64,000 nucleotides of DNA from Providencia hangzhouensis (GTDB lineage Bacteria > Pseudomonadota > Gammaproteobacteria > Enterobacterales > Enterobacteriaceae). A program made the position numbers and the translations under genes. Shown piece after piece: positions 1 to 9,850 of the stretch. The stretch is taken from NCBI RefSeq assembly GCF_029193595.2, contig NZ_CP135052.1:3348001-3412000 (forward strand). The letters are read 5' to 3'. The notes under the pieces are model-generated. The model was not told the origin of the DNA. It made no database searches and saw only the letters and a program-made list of their open reading frames with translations. The first letter of the stretch is position 1, and each line of letters starts with the position of its first letter.

Positions 1-1550
1 GAAGTGTTTTTCTGTTCAAAGTGGTAACGACCGGTTTTCAGGCTACTTGGCCCTTTACGAGCGAATTTGAACATTAAGAACATTTCAGCAATTAAGAACA
101 GTGTGTACAGACCACAGATCAATACCATAGAGAAGATCAGGTCATGGGTTGTCAAGTTGGAGTGTGCAACCGAAACCGGTAACACTTCACCAATTGCCCA
201 TGGCTGACGACCATATTCAGCAACGAACCAACCCGATTCAATTGCAATCCATGGTAATGGAATACCGAGTAGTGCAATACGCAGCAATAGTTTATTTTGA
301 CCAATACGGTTACGAACTACTGACAGGAATGCCCAGCCAATAATCAACAGTAACAGGAAGCCAACACCAACCATGATACGGAATGCCCAGAACAGAGGCC
401 CAACGTTAGGAATACTATCTTTCACTGCTTTTTGGATTTGAGCTTCAGTTGCATCAACAACATTTGGTGCATATTGTTTTAACAGAAGACCATATCCAAG
501 ATCTTTTTTGCTTGCTTCGAATGCCGCACGCAGTTCAGGATCTTTATTACCTGCAAGAAGTTCTTGTAACTGACCGTATGCAATCATACCGTTACGAATG
601 CGAACTTCGTGTTGTTTCATTAGGTCTTTCAAGCCTAAAACAGGTGTGTCGACAGAACGGGTTGCAATGATACCCATCGCCCAAGGAATCGAGATAGCAA
701 ATTTATTTTCTTGTTTCTCGGTATCTGGCCAAGCGATTAGGTTAAACGCGGCTGGAGGAGCATGAGTTTCCCACTCAGCTTCAACGGCTGCAAGTTTCGT
801 TTTTTGTACGTCACCCATTTCGTAACCTGATTCATCACCAAGAACGATAACAGATAGAACCGCTGCAATACCAAAACTTGCCGCAATTGCAAAAGAACGC
901 TTAGCAAAAGCAACATCACGACCTTTAAGCAGGTAGTAAGAGCTAATACCTAAAATAAACATTGCACCGGTACAATAACCTGCAGCAACTGTGTGGACGA
1001 ATTTAACTTGTGCGACTGGGTTCAAGACTAGCTCAGAGAAGCTAACCATTTCCATACGCATGGTTTCAAAGTTGAAATCAGCAGCGATTGGGTTTTGCAT
1101 CCAACCGTTCGCGACCAAAATCCACAGAGCAGAGAAGTTAGAACCTAAAGCAACTAACCATGTTACAGCAAGGTGTTGTTTTTTGCTTAAACGATCCCAA
1201 CCAAAGAAGAATAAACCAACAAAGGTAGATTCTAAGAAGAACGCCATCAAACCTTCGATTGCAAGAGGTGCACCGAAGATATCTCCAACGTAGTGAGCGT
1301 AGTAAGACCAGTTAGTACCGAATTGGAACTCCATGGTCAAACCCGTTGCAACACCCAGAGCAAAGTTAATACCGAATAACTTACCCCAGAACTTAGTCAT
1401 ATCTTTATAAATTTGTTTGCCTGACAGTACATATACCGTCTCCATAATCGCAAGCAAAAACGCCATACCTAGCGTTAATGGTACGAACAGGAAGTGATAC
1501 ATCGCAGTTAAGGCAAACTGTAATCGTGACAGTTCGACAATATCAAACAT
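1..1550 (-). CDS. cydA: Cytochrome bd-I ubiquinol oxidase subunit I (3' end cut by window edge)
   Basis: Catalytic subunit of the inner-membrane cytochrome bd quinol oxidase, which reduces O2 with electrons from ubiquinol at low oxygen. The 516 codons present read almost to the end of the usual ~522 residues, so only a few residues are lost. Conserved features are the N-terminal heme-ligand His19 (TAMYHFLF), the Glu99/Glu107 helix ([14 protein letters not shown]), the heme b558 His near 186 (FVHTVAAGY) and the GRQPW signature. The ATG is preceded by AAGGAG at 5 nt spacing. cydB should follow off the left edge. The gene lies downstream of sucD in the same orientation, as in E. coli. Confidence 0.97.
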   Translation of the reverse strand, partial: MFDIVELSRLQFALTAMYHFLFVPLTLGMAFLLAIMETVYVLSGKQIYKDMTKFWGKLFGINFALGVATGLTMEFQFGTNWSYYAHYVGDIFGAPLAIEGLMAFFLESTFVGLFFFGWDRLSKKQHLAVTWLVALGSNFSALWILVANGWMQNPIAADFNFETMRMEMVSFSELVLNPVAQVKFVHTVAAGYCTGAMFILGISSYYLLKGRDVAFAKRSFAIAASFGIAAVLSVIVLGDESGYEMGDVQKTKLAAVEAEWETHAPPAAFNLIAWPDTEKQENKFAISIPWAMGIIATRSVDTPVLGLKDLMKQHEVRIRNGMIAYGQLQELLAGNKDPELRAAFEASKKDLGYGLLLKQYAPNVVDATEAQIQKAVKDSIPNVGPLFWAFRIMVGVGFLLLLIIGWAFLSVVRNRIGQNKLLLRIALLGIPLPWIAIESGWFVAEYGRQPWAIGEVLPVSVAHSNLTTHDLIFSMVLICGLYTLFLIAEMFLMFKFARKGPSSLKTGRYHFEQKNT

Positions 1551-1856
1551 CTTGACTCCTTGCTCCTAGCAGGAAGACACCGACTTGCGGCAACCCAGCT
1601 TCCAGTTTTAAATACTTAGAAAGCCTCTTAACTACCAGCAAAAAATGCCTCAAAACAACAAATAATTAACAAAATTAAAAGAACAAACGTTACTATAATA
1701 ATAGTACGCCTATCTTCACACACAATAAACTTCTTTTACGTGACTCAGATTTGAATTCTGAATTTACATCAATAATTATACCCTTTAATAGAAAATCGAG
1801 TATTTGATCGAGCACCAATTTAAGCAATTTGAACAAATAAAGCCAGAGGCAATGAA

Positions 1857-1870
1857 TTGATTTACGTCAA
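1857..1870 (-). promoter_or_regulatory. FNR-like box upstream of cydA
   Basis: TTGATTTACGTCAA matches the FNR consensus TTGAT-N4-ATCAA with a single mismatch. In E. coli FNR represses cydAB under strict anaerobiosis, so the location is sensible. Assignment is by consensus only. Confidence 0.55.
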
Positions 1871-1882
1871 TTTTTTTCCTGT

Positions 1883-1940
1883 TGTTAATTGATATACCTG
1901 TCAGTCAATTAATGGTTATTTACTTGTTAAAATGCTGTTA
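1883..1940 (-). promoter_or_regulatory. ArcA-like direct repeats upstream of cydA
   Basis: TGTTAATTGA at 1883-1892 and two TGTTA motifs at 1925 and 1936, spaced 11 bp, resemble the direct-repeat ArcA-P box. ArcA activates cydAB in E. coli under microaerobic growth. Inferred from motif and location. Confidence 0.4.
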
Positions 1941-2321
1941 TTGATAATGATACAAATGTTCTTAATTTTTCCAAAGATTAACAAAAAATATAATCATTGA
2001 ATTAAAGCCTCGAAAAAAGAATATTTAATTTGTAATAGTATCTTATTTTAAACTTATTATGAATTTTATTAATATAGCCGTTTTTATCAACTAAACGGTT
2101 ATATTGGTTTAATTGAATTGCCGTCAATATTATAAAATTGACATGCCGCAATTTTGCTATTTTTTGCACAAAATGCGATTAGCGCCCCCTACTCGTCTAG
2201 TTGCCCCTCATTATCAATTTTCCTTCATACAAGCCTGTAATACGCATTTTTAAGTATAGACACTCTTTTCAGAAAACCGCATAACCACATAAAAATTGTT
2301 TGAAATATTTTTGTAAACCAT

Positions 2322-2353
2322 AAAAAAACCCGCGCTCACATGAGCACGGGCTT
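2322..2353 (-). terminator. Intrinsic terminator of the suc operon
   Basis: On the minus strand a ten-pair GC-rich stem (CCCGTGCTCA with TGAGCGCGGG, one G-U pair) is followed by a run of seven T. It sits 37 nt past the sucD stop. In E. coli the small RNA SdhX comes from the suc-operon 3' end, so this 3' UTR is where a homologue would be sought. No SdhX sequence was recognised. Confidence 0.85.
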
Positions 2354-2389
2354 TCGTCTCTTACTCTTGCTAGTTGCCTAGCGAATCAC

Positions 2390-3262
2390 TTATTTGTTCA
2401 GTAATGATTTTACTGCATCACCGATGTCTGCAAGGCTACGAACGGTTTTCACACCAGCCGCTTCTAATGCAGCAAATTTCTCATCAGCTGTGCCTTTACC
2501 GCCAGCGATGATTGCACCTGCGTGACCCATACGTTTGCCTTTTGGTGCAGTTACACCTGCGATGTAACCGACAACAGGTTTAGTGACGTGCTCTTTAATA
2601 TAAGCCGCTGCTTCTTCTTCTGCGTTACCACCGATTTCACCGATCATGACGATAGCTTCAGTTTGCGGATCCGCTTGGAATAATTTCAGGATATCAATGA
2701 AGTTTGAACCTGGGATTGGGTCACCACCAATACCTACGCAAGTCGATTGACCTAAGCCTGCATCTGTTGTTTGTTTAACAGCTTCGTAAGTCAACGTACC
2801 TGAACGTGAAACGATACCGACTTTACCTGGCATATGGATATGACCAGGTTGGATACCAATCTTACATTCACCCGGAGTGATAACACCTGGGCAATTAGGC
2901 CCAATCATACGAACGCCTGCTTCGTCTAATTTCACTTTCACTGTCAGCATATCCAACGTTGGGATACCTTCAGTGATGGTGATGATCAGTTTAATGCCTG
3001 CATCGATAGCTTCTAAAATAGAATCTTTACAAAATGGTGCTGGAACATAGATAACAGAGGCTGTTGCGCCCGTTGCTTCTACAGCTTCACGAACAGTGTT
3101 AAATACAGGTAGACCTAAGTGAACAGTGCCACCTTTACCTGGAGTCACACCACCGACCATTTGCGTGCCATAAGCAATCGCTTGTTCTGAGTGGAATGTA
3201 CCTTGACCACCAGTGAAACCTTGGCAAATTACTTTAGTGTTTTTATCGATTAAAATAGACAT
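2390..3262 (-). CDS. sucD: Succinyl-CoA synthetase (ADP-forming) alpha subunit
   Basis: Alpha subunit of succinyl-CoA ligase, which converts succinyl-CoA to succinate with nucleotide phosphorylation in the TCA cycle and works as an alpha2beta2 enzyme with SucC. The 290 residues match the family length. An N-terminal CoA-binding Rossmann motif ([13 protein letters not shown]) and the phospho-histidine motif [10 protein letters not shown] near residue 247 are present. The start codon overlaps the sucC stop by one base (TAATG), which indicates translational coupling. It is the last gene of the sucABCD run and is followed by a strong terminator. Confidence 0.98.
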   Translation of the reverse strand: MSILIDKNTKVICQGFTGGQGTFHSEQAIAYGTQMVGGVTPGKGGTVHLGLPVFNTVREAVEATGATASVIYVPAPFCKDSILEAIDAGIKLIITITEGIPTLDMLTVKVKLDEAGVRMIGPNCPGVITPGECKIGIQPGHIHMPGKVGIVSRSGTLTYEAVKQTTDAGLGQSTCVGIGGDPIPGSNFIDILKLFQADPQTEAIVMIGEIGGNAEEEAAAYIKEHVTKPVVGYIAGVTAPKGKRMGHAGAIIAGGKGTADEKFAALEAAGVKTVRSLADIGDAVKSLLNK

Positions 3263-4428
3263 TATTTAGCCTCCGCTGCTGCTACTGCTTTCTTAGCTGC
3301 ATCTGTCAGGCTATTTGCAGCGATGATGTTCAAGCCGCTATCTGCCAGTTTTTTAGCACCTAACTCTGCATTGTTACCTTCTAAACGCACAACTACCGGT
3401 ACATTTACGCCAACTTCTTCAACTGCACCAATGATGCCGTCTGCAATCAGGTCACAACGAACGATACCACCAAAGATGTTAACAAAAACCGCTTTCACGT
3501 TTTCATCAGAAAGAATGATTTTAAATGCTTCAGTTACACGCTCTTTTGTCGCGCCGCCGCCAACATCTAAGAAGTTAGCTGGTGCGCCGCCGTGTAATTT
3601 AACGATGTCCATCGTACCCATTGCAAGGCCTGCACCGTTAACCATACAACCGATGTTGCCGTCTAATGCAACATAGTTCAGTTCCCACTGAGCTGCTTGT
3701 GCTTCACGCGCATCTTCTTGTGATTCATCACGCAGTTCACGGATTTCAGGTTGGCGATATAACGCGTTGCTATCGATACCTAATTTACCATCTAAGCAAA
3801 CTAAATCACCCGCAGTGCTGATAACCAGTGGGTTGATTTCAGCTAATGCTAAATCACGTTCTAGGAATAATGTTGCTAGGCCCATGAAAATTTTTGCAAA
3901 TTGGCTAACTTGTTTGCCAGTTAGACCTAATTTGAATGCTAACTCACGACCTTGGAAAGGCATTGGGCCAGTCAATGGGTCGATAATCGCTTTGTGAATT
4001 AACTCTGGGGTCTCTTCTGCGACTTTCTCAATTTCCACGCCACCTTCGGTAGAAGCCATGAACACAACGCGGCGAGTGCTACGGTCAACAACAGCACCTA
4101 AATAGAGTTCTTTATCAATGTCAGTCGCAGTTTCAACTAAAATTTGGTTTACTGGTTGGCCATTAGCATCTGTTTGATAGGTAACTAAGTTTTTACCTAA
4201 CCAGTGTTCTGCAAACGCTTTAACTTCATTGATATCGCTAGTGACTTTCACGCCACCCGCTTTACCGCGTCCACCAGCGTGAACTTGGCATTTAATTACC
4301 CATGGGCCGTTACCAATTTTTTTAGCTGCATCGACGGTTTCAGCAACTGATGAACAGGCATAACCTGTCGGTGCAGGCATCCCATAACGTGCAAACAACT
4401 GTTTTGCCTGGTACTCGTGTAAATTCAT
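3262..4428 (-). CDS. sucC: Succinyl-CoA synthetase (ADP-forming) beta subunit
   Basis: Nucleotide-binding beta subunit of succinyl-CoA ligase. The 388 residues are the same length as the E. coli protein. It begins [20 protein letters not shown], as the family does. An ATP-grasp fold occupies roughly residues 1-240 ([19 protein letters not shown]), followed by the CoA-ligase domain with the glycine-rich GGGATKERV and [12 protein letters not shown] motifs. It lies 132 bp downstream of sucB and is coupled to sucD. Confidence 0.98.
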   Translation of the reverse strand: MNLHEYQAKQLFARYGMPAPTGYACSSVAETVDAAKKIGNGPWVIKCQVHAGGRGKAGGVKVTSDINEVKAFAEHWLGKNLVTYQTDANGQPVNQILVETATDIDKELYLGAVVDRSTRRVVFMASTEGGVEIEKVAEETPELIHKAIIDPLTGPMPFQGRELAFKLGLTGKQVSQFAKIFMGLATLFLERDLALAEINPLVISTAGDLVCLDGKLGIDSNALYRQPEIRELRDESQEDAREAQAAQWELNYVALDGNIGCMVNGAGLAMGTMDIVKLHGGAPANFLDVGGGATKERVTEAFKIILSDENVKAVFVNIFGGIVRCDLIADGIIGAVEEVGVNVPVVVRLEGNNAELGAKKLADSGLNIIAANSLTDAAKKAVAAAEAK

Positions 4429-4455
4429 GATGTTCTATCCATAATTGAGTCTGAA

Positions 4456-4473
4456 GAGGCGTTTATTCGCCTC
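4456..4473 (-). other. Intercistronic hairpin between sucB and sucC
   Basis: GAGGCG and CGCCTC form a perfect 6 bp stem around a 6 nt loop in the 132 bp sucB-sucC gap. No T-run follows on either strand, so it is more likely an mRNA-processing or stability element than a terminator. Confidence 0.45.
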
Positions 4474-4560
4474 CTGCAATTGTTACTGATTTAGCAACCC
4501 GCGAACGGGCTGCATCGGTTACTTCAGACCGGGCAAGTTGTACCCTGCCCTGTTATGTTG

Positions 4561-5772
4561 CTATACGTCCAGCAGTAAACGAGTTGGGTCTTCCAGCATA
4601 TCTTTGATAGCGACTAAGAAGCCAACTGACTCACTACCATCGATTAAACGGTGGTCGTAAGACAGTGCTAAATACATCATAGGAAGAATTTCTACCTTAC
4701 CATTTACAGCCATAGGGCGGTCTTTAATCGCATGCATGCCTAAAATCGCGCTCTGTGGTGGGTTAATGATAGGTGTAGACATCAGAGAACCGAATACGCC
4801 ACCGTTAGTGATAGTGAAGTTACCACCACTTAAGTCTTCGACAGTTAATTTACCGTCACGACCTTTGACAGCCAGTTCTTTAATTTTCTTCTCGATATCA
4901 GCCATGCTCATTGCATCGACATCACGCAGCACTGGCGTTACCAGACCACGTGGTGTTGATACAGCAATACTGATATCGAAATAGTTATGGTAAACCACAT
5001 CATCGCCATCAATAGAAGCATTCACTTCTGGGTAGCGTTTCAGTGCTTCAACCGCAGCTTTAACATAGAAAGACATAAAGCCTAAACGAACACCATGACG
5101 TTTTTCGAATACTTCGCCATATTGTTTACGTAAGTCTTTGATTGGTTGCATGTTGACTTCGTTAAACGTCGTCAGCATTGCAGTCGTATTTTTCGCTTCT
5201 AACAGGCGCTCTGCGATACGTTTACGTAAACGAGTCATTGGAACACGTTTTTCACTACGGTGCGCTAATGGCGCTTGTGGCGCTTCTGGTGCTTTCGCCG
5301 CAGGTGTCGCAGATTTATTTGCTGATAAATGTTTTTCAACATCTTCACGAGTTAAACGACCGCCAACGCCAGTCCCTTTGATATCCGCAGGGTTTAAATC
5401 GTGCTCTGCAATTAAACGACGAATAGCTGGTGTCAGCGCATCGTTGCTTTCTGTTTCTAAACTTGCAGTTTGACGTTGTGCAGGTGTTGACTCTTGTGCT
5501 TCTTTCACTTCAGCTGGAATACCAGTGCTATCGCCTAAACGAATGCGACCCAGTAACTGCTTAGACAATACTGTTGCACCTTCATCTTCAACGATAGCTT
5601 CTAATACACCCGCTTCGCTTGCAGGAACTTCTAATACGACTTTATCTGTTTCGATCTCAACCAGTACTTCATCACGCTGAACACTGTCACCTGGTTTTTT
5701 ATGCCATGTGGCAACCGTAGCATCTGCAACGGACTCAGGAAGATCGGGAACAAGAATTTCTACGCTACTCAT
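4561..5772 (-). CDS. sucB: Dihydrolipoyllysine-residue succinyltransferase (E2 of 2-oxoglutarate dehydrogenase)
   Basis: E2 core of the 2-oxoglutarate dehydrogenase complex, which transfers the succinyl group from lipoamide to CoA. The domains are a single lipoyl domain (residues 1-80; lipoylated Lys in [13 protein letters not shown]), an Ala/Pro-rich linker, the E1/E3-binding domain at about 113-148 ([15 protein letters not shown]), a second linker, and the catalytic acyltransferase domain ending with the active-site motif SYDHRLIDG. The 403 residues compare with 405 in E. coli. It lies 14 nt downstream of sucA. E3 (lpd) is not in this window. Confidence 0.98.
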   Translation of the reverse strand: MSSVEILVPDLPESVADATVATWHKKPGDSVQRDEVLVEIETDKVVLEVPASEAGVLEAIVEDEGATVLSKQLLGRIRLGDSTGIPAEVKEAQESTPAQRQTASLETESNDALTPAIRRLIAEHDLNPADIKGTGVGGRLTREDVEKHLSANKSATPAAKAPEAPQAPLAHRSEKRVPMTRLRKRIAERLLEAKNTTAMLTTFNEVNMQPIKDLRKQYGEVFEKRHGVRLGFMSFYVKAAVEALKRYPEVNASIDGDDVVYHNYFDISIAVSTPRGLVTPVLRDVDAMSMADIEKKIKELAVKGRDGKLTVEDLSGGNFTITNGGVFGSLMSTPIINPPQSAILGMHAIKDRPMAVNGKVEILPMMYLALSYDHRLIDGSESVGFLVAIKDMLEDPTRLLLDV

Positions 5773-5786
5773 TTTCTATCCTTTAA

Positions 5787-8600
5787 TTATTCAATGTTCA
5801 AAGCGTCATTAACCAGGGCTTTTTGTTGTTCCTGGTGTACGGACGTATAGCCAACTGCTGGAGATGAAGAAGCAGCTCGACCTGCATAACGTAAAGTTGC
5901 CCCTGCTGGGATAGCTTCACGGAAGTTATGTTGACTGCAATACCAAGCACCTTGGTTTAATGGCTCTTCTTGACACCATACAAAGTCTTTTACATCAGTA
6001 AATTGCGCCAACGCTTTTTGGATATCTTCGTGTGGGAACGGATATAGCTGTTCGATACGCACGATAGCAACGTCAGTTTGTTCATTTTTACGACGCTGTT
6101 CTAACAGATCGTAATAGACTTTCCCTGAACACAGAACGACGCGTTTCACATTTTTCGGATTGATTTCATCGATTTCACCGATAACTGGCTCAAATGTACC
6201 ATTAGCCAATTCTTCCATGCTAGAAACCGCTAACGGGTGACGCAGCAGAGATTTTGGTGACATCACAATCAGAGGACGGCGCATTCCACGTAAGGCTTGG
6301 CGACGTAACATGTGATAAACCTGAGCTGGTGTTGATGGCACACACACTTGCATGTTTTGGTCAGCACACAGTTGCAGGTAACGTTCTAAACGTGCAGATG
6401 AGTGCTCTGGCCCCTGACCTTCATAACCATGAGGCAGTAGCATTACCAGACCACACATACGACCCCATTTTTGCTCACCAGAGCTAATGAATTGGTCGAT
6501 AACTACTTGCGCACAGTTAGCGAAGTCACCGAATTGTGCTTCCCAAATAGTCAATGCGCGTGGTTCTGTCGTTGCATAACCATATTCGAATGCTAATACG
6601 GCGTTTTCAGTCAGAACAGAGTCCCAAACATTAAAAACACCTTGCCCGTTATGGATATTCTGCAGTGGGACGTAAACTGAACCATTCGTTTGATTGTGAA
6701 TAACTGCATGGCGATGGAAGAATGTACCACGGCCCGCATCTTCACCCGATAAACGTACAGGAACACCTTCATCAACCAATGTTGCGTACGCTAAAGTTTC
6801 AGCAGCACCCCAGTCGAGAAGTTTCTCACCTTTTGCCATTTCGGCACGGTCTGCATAGATTTTCTCAACACGAGATTGCGCAACCACGCCTTCTGGAATA
6901 GTACTGACTTTAGTTGCCAGTTCAGTTAGGCGTTTAATATCAACGGTTGATTTGTATGATGCATCCCATTCATGGTTTAAATATGGAGCCCATGTGTATG
7001 AGTTCAGACCCATTTCACGGTATTCTTCAACCACACAGTTACCCGCATCTAACGCATCACGATACAGATTAACCATTTCAGTGACATCATTAGCACTTAA
7101 CACATTTTCTGCAATTAAACGGTCTGCATAAATTTTACGTGGTGTTGGGTGCTGTTTGATTTTTTGATACATCACTGGCTGAGTTGCACTTGGCTCATCC
7201 GCTTCGTTATGCCCATGACGGCGATAGCATACTAAATCAATCATAACATCGCGTTTGAACGTGTTACGGAAATCCAGTGCCAAACGTGTTACAAATGCCA
7301 CTGCTTCAGGGTCATCTGCATTCACGTGGAAAATTGGCGCCTGCACCATTTTAACGATGTCAGTACAGTATTCGGTTGAACGTGTATCTTTTGGATTTGA
7401 AGTAGTGAAACCAATTTGGTTATTAATTACGATACGTACAGTACCGCCAACTTCATAACCACGTGCTTGAGACATATTTAATGTTTCTTGCACAACGCCT
7501 TGGCCAGTTACTGCTGAGTCACCATGAATGGTAATTGGCAGAACCATATTGCTGCGGCCTTCATCCAGACGGTCACGACGAGCACGTACTGAACCAATAA
7601 CTACAGGGCTAACAATCTCAAGGTGAGATGGGTTAAATGCTAATGCTAAGTGAACACGAGAACCTGCGGTTTCAAAATCAGAGGAGAAACCTTGGTGATA
7701 CTTAACGTCACCCGCACTAGAGTGGTCTTTATGTTTCCCCGCGAACTCATCAAATAATTCGCCAGGTTTTTTACCTAAGATATTAACTAGAACGTTTAAA
7801 CGACCACGGTGAGCCATACCCAAAACAACTTCACGGGTATCTTGCTTGCCTGCGTGGTGGATTAAATCTTTCAGCATTGGGATTAGTGAATCACCACCTT
7901 CCAATGAGAAACGCTTGGCACCTGGGAATTTAGCCCCAATGTAACGCTCAAGCCCTTCAGCTGCCGTTAATTCTGCTAAGAAGCGTTTTTTCTCTTCTAC
8001 TGAGAAAATTTTAGATACGTCTACAGATTCAAGACGCTGCTGAATCCAACGTTTTTCTTCTGTATTTGTGATATGCATATATTCAGCACCGATAGAACCG
8101 CAATAAATACGTTTCAGGTGCTCATATAGCTCACTCAGCTTCATGGTTTCTTTGCCAATAGCAAATGAACCCACATTGAAGGTTTCGTTGAAGTCTTCTT
8201 TCGTCAGGTTGTGGAATGCGGGGTCTAAATCTGGAACAGATTCACGTTTCCAAAGACCTAACGGGTCAAGATTCGCATTTTGGTGCCCGCGGAAGCGGAA
8301 CGCATTGATTAATTGCAAAACTTTAACTTGTTTTGCGTCGATAGCTGGATCGCTAACAGAGGTGTGATAACGTGTAGAGTCTTTTGCTAAGCGACGGAAG
8401 TAATCGCGCGCTTGGGAGTGGAATTGTTCACCGCTAGTACCTAATGCCGCACCAGGTAGTTGATCAAAAATTGCTTTCCACTCGGCATCGACAGAGTTAG
8501 GGTCAGTCAGATAATCTTCATAGAGCTGTTCTATATAAGTCTGGTTCGCGCCTGCCAGAAAGCTTGAATCCAGCCAGTCCTTCATTACGCCGTTCTGCAT
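5787..8600 (-). CDS. sucA: 2-oxoglutarate dehydrogenase E1 component
   Basis: Thiamine-diphosphate E1 subunit that decarboxylates 2-oxoglutarate and succinylates E2. The 937 residues start MQNGVMKDWLDSSFLAGANQ, aligning with the E. coli start, and run through the conserved VLGMAHRGRLNVL, HGDSAVTGQGVVQETLNMS and GYEGQGPEHSSARLERYLQL blocks of the family. No frameshift is seen. It is the first gene of sucABCD but has a long 498 bp leader after sdhB, so it may use both sdh read-through and its own promoter. Confidence 0.98.
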   Translation of the reverse strand: MQNGVMKDWLDSSFLAGANQTYIEQLYEDYLTDPNSVDAEWKAIFDQLPGAALGTSGEQFHSQARDYFRRLAKDSTRYHTSVSDPAIDAKQVKVLQLINAFRFRGHQNANLDPLGLWKRESVPDLDPAFHNLTKEDFNETFNVGSFAIGKETMKLSELYEHLKRIYCGSIGAEYMHITNTEEKRWIQQRLESVDVSKIFSVEEKKRFLAELTAAEGLERYIGAKFPGAKRFSLEGGDSLIPMLKDLIHHAGKQDTREVVLGMAHRGRLNVLVNILGKKPGELFDEFAGKHKDHSSAGDVKYHQGFSSDFETAGSRVHLALAFNPSHLEIVSPVVIGSVRARRDRLDEGRSNMVLPITIHGDSAVTGQGVVQETLNMSQARGYEVGGTVRIVINNQIGFTTSNPKDTRSTEYCTDIVKMVQAPIFHVNADDPEAVAFVTRLALDFRNTFKRDVMIDLVCYRRHGHNEADEPSATQPVMYQKIKQHPTPRKIYADRLIAENVLSANDVTEMVNLYRDALDAGNCVVEEYREMGLNSYTWAPYLNHEWDASYKSTVDIKRLTELATKVSTIPEGVVAQSRVEKIYADRAEMAKGEKLLDWGAAETLAYATLVDEGVPVRLSGEDAGRGTFFHRHAVIHNQTNGSVYVPLQNIHNGQGVFNVWDSVLTENAVLAFEYGYATTEPRALTIWEAQFGDFANCAQVVIDQFISSGEQKWGRMCGLVMLLPHGYEGQGPEHSSARLERYLQLCADQNMQVCVPSTPAQVYHMLRRQALRGMRRPLIVMSPKSLLRHPLAVSSMEELANGTFEPVIGEIDEINPKNVKRVVLCSGKVYYDLLEQRRKNEQTDVAIVRIEQLYPFPHEDIQKALAQFTDVKDFVWCQEEPLNQGAWYCSQHNFREAIPAGATLRYAGRAASSSPAVGYTSVHQEQQKALVNDALNIE

Positions 8601-9056
8601 TGTGATCCCTTAAGCTTTTAAAGCTTTAGTTTTCGCCGTGGTTAACTAATCGCCGCATTTAAGCGACCTCGATAAAGGTTCTCTTGGACGTGCTTTATGC
8701 ATGTTCTCTCTTTGGGAGGCCCTTTATCAGTAAGGGTTTCCCTTTTAAGGAACCTTTAAAAACTGGCTGCGGTTTTTAAAGGCCCCTATGCTTGGGCTGT
8801 CGTCTTCATCTTTTTTTGCAGTTGGCTATTTTTTCTACTTTTTGCTGTTACTTTCTTTGCTTTCACTTTTTTACGCTTTTGTAATGACAACGTTTTAATA
8901 AGTACTACTTTTTATGGGTGACAATGTTACTTTCTGACGCTCTTTGTTGGTATTTCGTTTTCGCGCTTTTGTGAGCTTCCGCGCATTTAAATCATGTCAT
9001 TGTTTTTACTTTACGCGTTTCTTTTAACTTATGTTTTTATTTTGTGCTATTTCATT
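8601..9056 (-). other. Long structured leader between sdhB and sucA
   Basis: The sdhB-sucA gap is 498 bp without a coding ORF. On the transcribed strand it is purine-rich. It contains a perfect 11 bp inverted repeat with an 8 nt loop (CCTTTAAAAAC at 8753-8763 with its complement at 8772-8782), a smaller AAGGG/CCCTT hairpin just beside it, and an AAGCTTTTAAAGCTT palindrome close to sucA. No U-tract marks a terminator. It is probably a structured mRNA leader or a processing region. Confidence 0.5.
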
Positions 9057-9088
9057 TTAACCCACAGCACCTGAGCACTGCGGGTTAA
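9057..9088 (-). other. Long stem-loop after sdhB
   Basis: The arms TTAACCCGCAGTGC and GTGCTGTGGGTTAA (minus strand) pair over 14 positions with four G-U pairs around a 4 nt loop, 10 nt past the sdhB stop. No T-run follows, so it could protect sdh mRNA 3' ends while allowing partial read-through into suc. Confidence 0.55.
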
Positions 9089-9098
9089 ATATGCATCA

Positions 9099-9815
9099 TT
9101 AAGCACTATGTTTTAGTAACATAGATTTAATATGACCGATAGCTTTCGTTGGATTTAGTCCTTTAGGGCATACATTGACACAATTCATGATGCTATGACA
9201 GCGGAAGACACTAAAAGCGTCGTTCAGATCATCTAATCGCGAATCGGTTTCTGTATCACGGCTATCAATTAAGAAGCGATACGCCGCCAGCAAGCCTGCA
9301 GGCCCGATAAACTTGTCCGGATTCCACCAGAAAGATGGGCAAGAAGTCGAACAACATGCACACAAAATACACTCATATAAACCATCGAGTTTTTCACGTT
9401 GTGCAGGAGTTTGTAAATTCTCACGCGCCGGTGGATTCTTATTATCATTAATAAGATATGGACGAATTTTTTCATATTGGGTATAGAATTGTGTCATATC
9501 GATGATCAGGTCACGTACAACAGGCAGACCTGGTAATGGGCGAATGACAATTTTCTTCCCACCACGGATTAACGCGGATAATGGCGTAATACATGCCAAC
9601 CCGTTTTTACCGTTCATGTTCAGACCATCAGAACCACATACCCCTTCACGACAAGAACGACGGAAGGATAATGTTGGGTCTTGCTCTTTAATTTGGATTA
9701 ACGCATCCAGCAACATCATGTCACGCCCTTCAGGAACTTCTAGCGTGTAATCTTGCATACGTGGTGCGTTGTCCACATCAGGATTGTAGCGATAAATCGA
9801 AAATTGTAATTTCAT
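9099..9815 (-). CDS. sdhB: Succinate dehydrogenase iron-sulfur subunit
   Basis: Electron-transfer subunit of complex II carrying three Fe-S clusters. The 238 residues match E. coli. The [2Fe-2S] ligands lie in SCREGVCGSDG plus the following GLAC, and the [4Fe-4S]/[3Fe-4S] ligands in CILCACCSTSCP and NCVNVCPKGLNP. It follows sdhA by 35 nt in the sdhCDAB order. It passes electrons from the SdhA FAD to ubiquinone at the SdhCD anchor. Confidence 0.98.
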   Translation of the reverse strand: MKLQFSIYRYNPDVDNAPRMQDYTLEVPEGRDMMLLDALIQIKEQDPTLSFRRSCREGVCGSDGLNMNGKNGLACITPLSALIRGGKKIVIRPLPGLPVVRDLIIDMTQFYTQYEKIRPYLINDNKNPPARENLQTPAQREKLDGLYECILCACCSTSCPSFWWNPDKFIGPAGLLAAYRFLIDSRDTETDSRLDDLNDAFSVFRCHSIMNCVNVCPKGLNPTKAIGHIKSMLLKHSA

Positions 9816-9850
9816 AGTTTATTTCTCCGCAACTGGATTAACACCACGCA

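Larger units (their letters stand above)
1551..2321. other. cydA upstream regulatory region, no gene
   Basis: About 770 bp of AT-rich DNA between the suc terminator and cydA with no credible ORF on either strand. It contains the FNR-like and ArcA-like sites listed separately. A possible -10 (TATAAT on the minus strand at 1775-1780) has no convincing -35. The length and the binding-site content fit the oxygen-controlled multi-promoter region known for cydAB. Confidence 0.6.
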
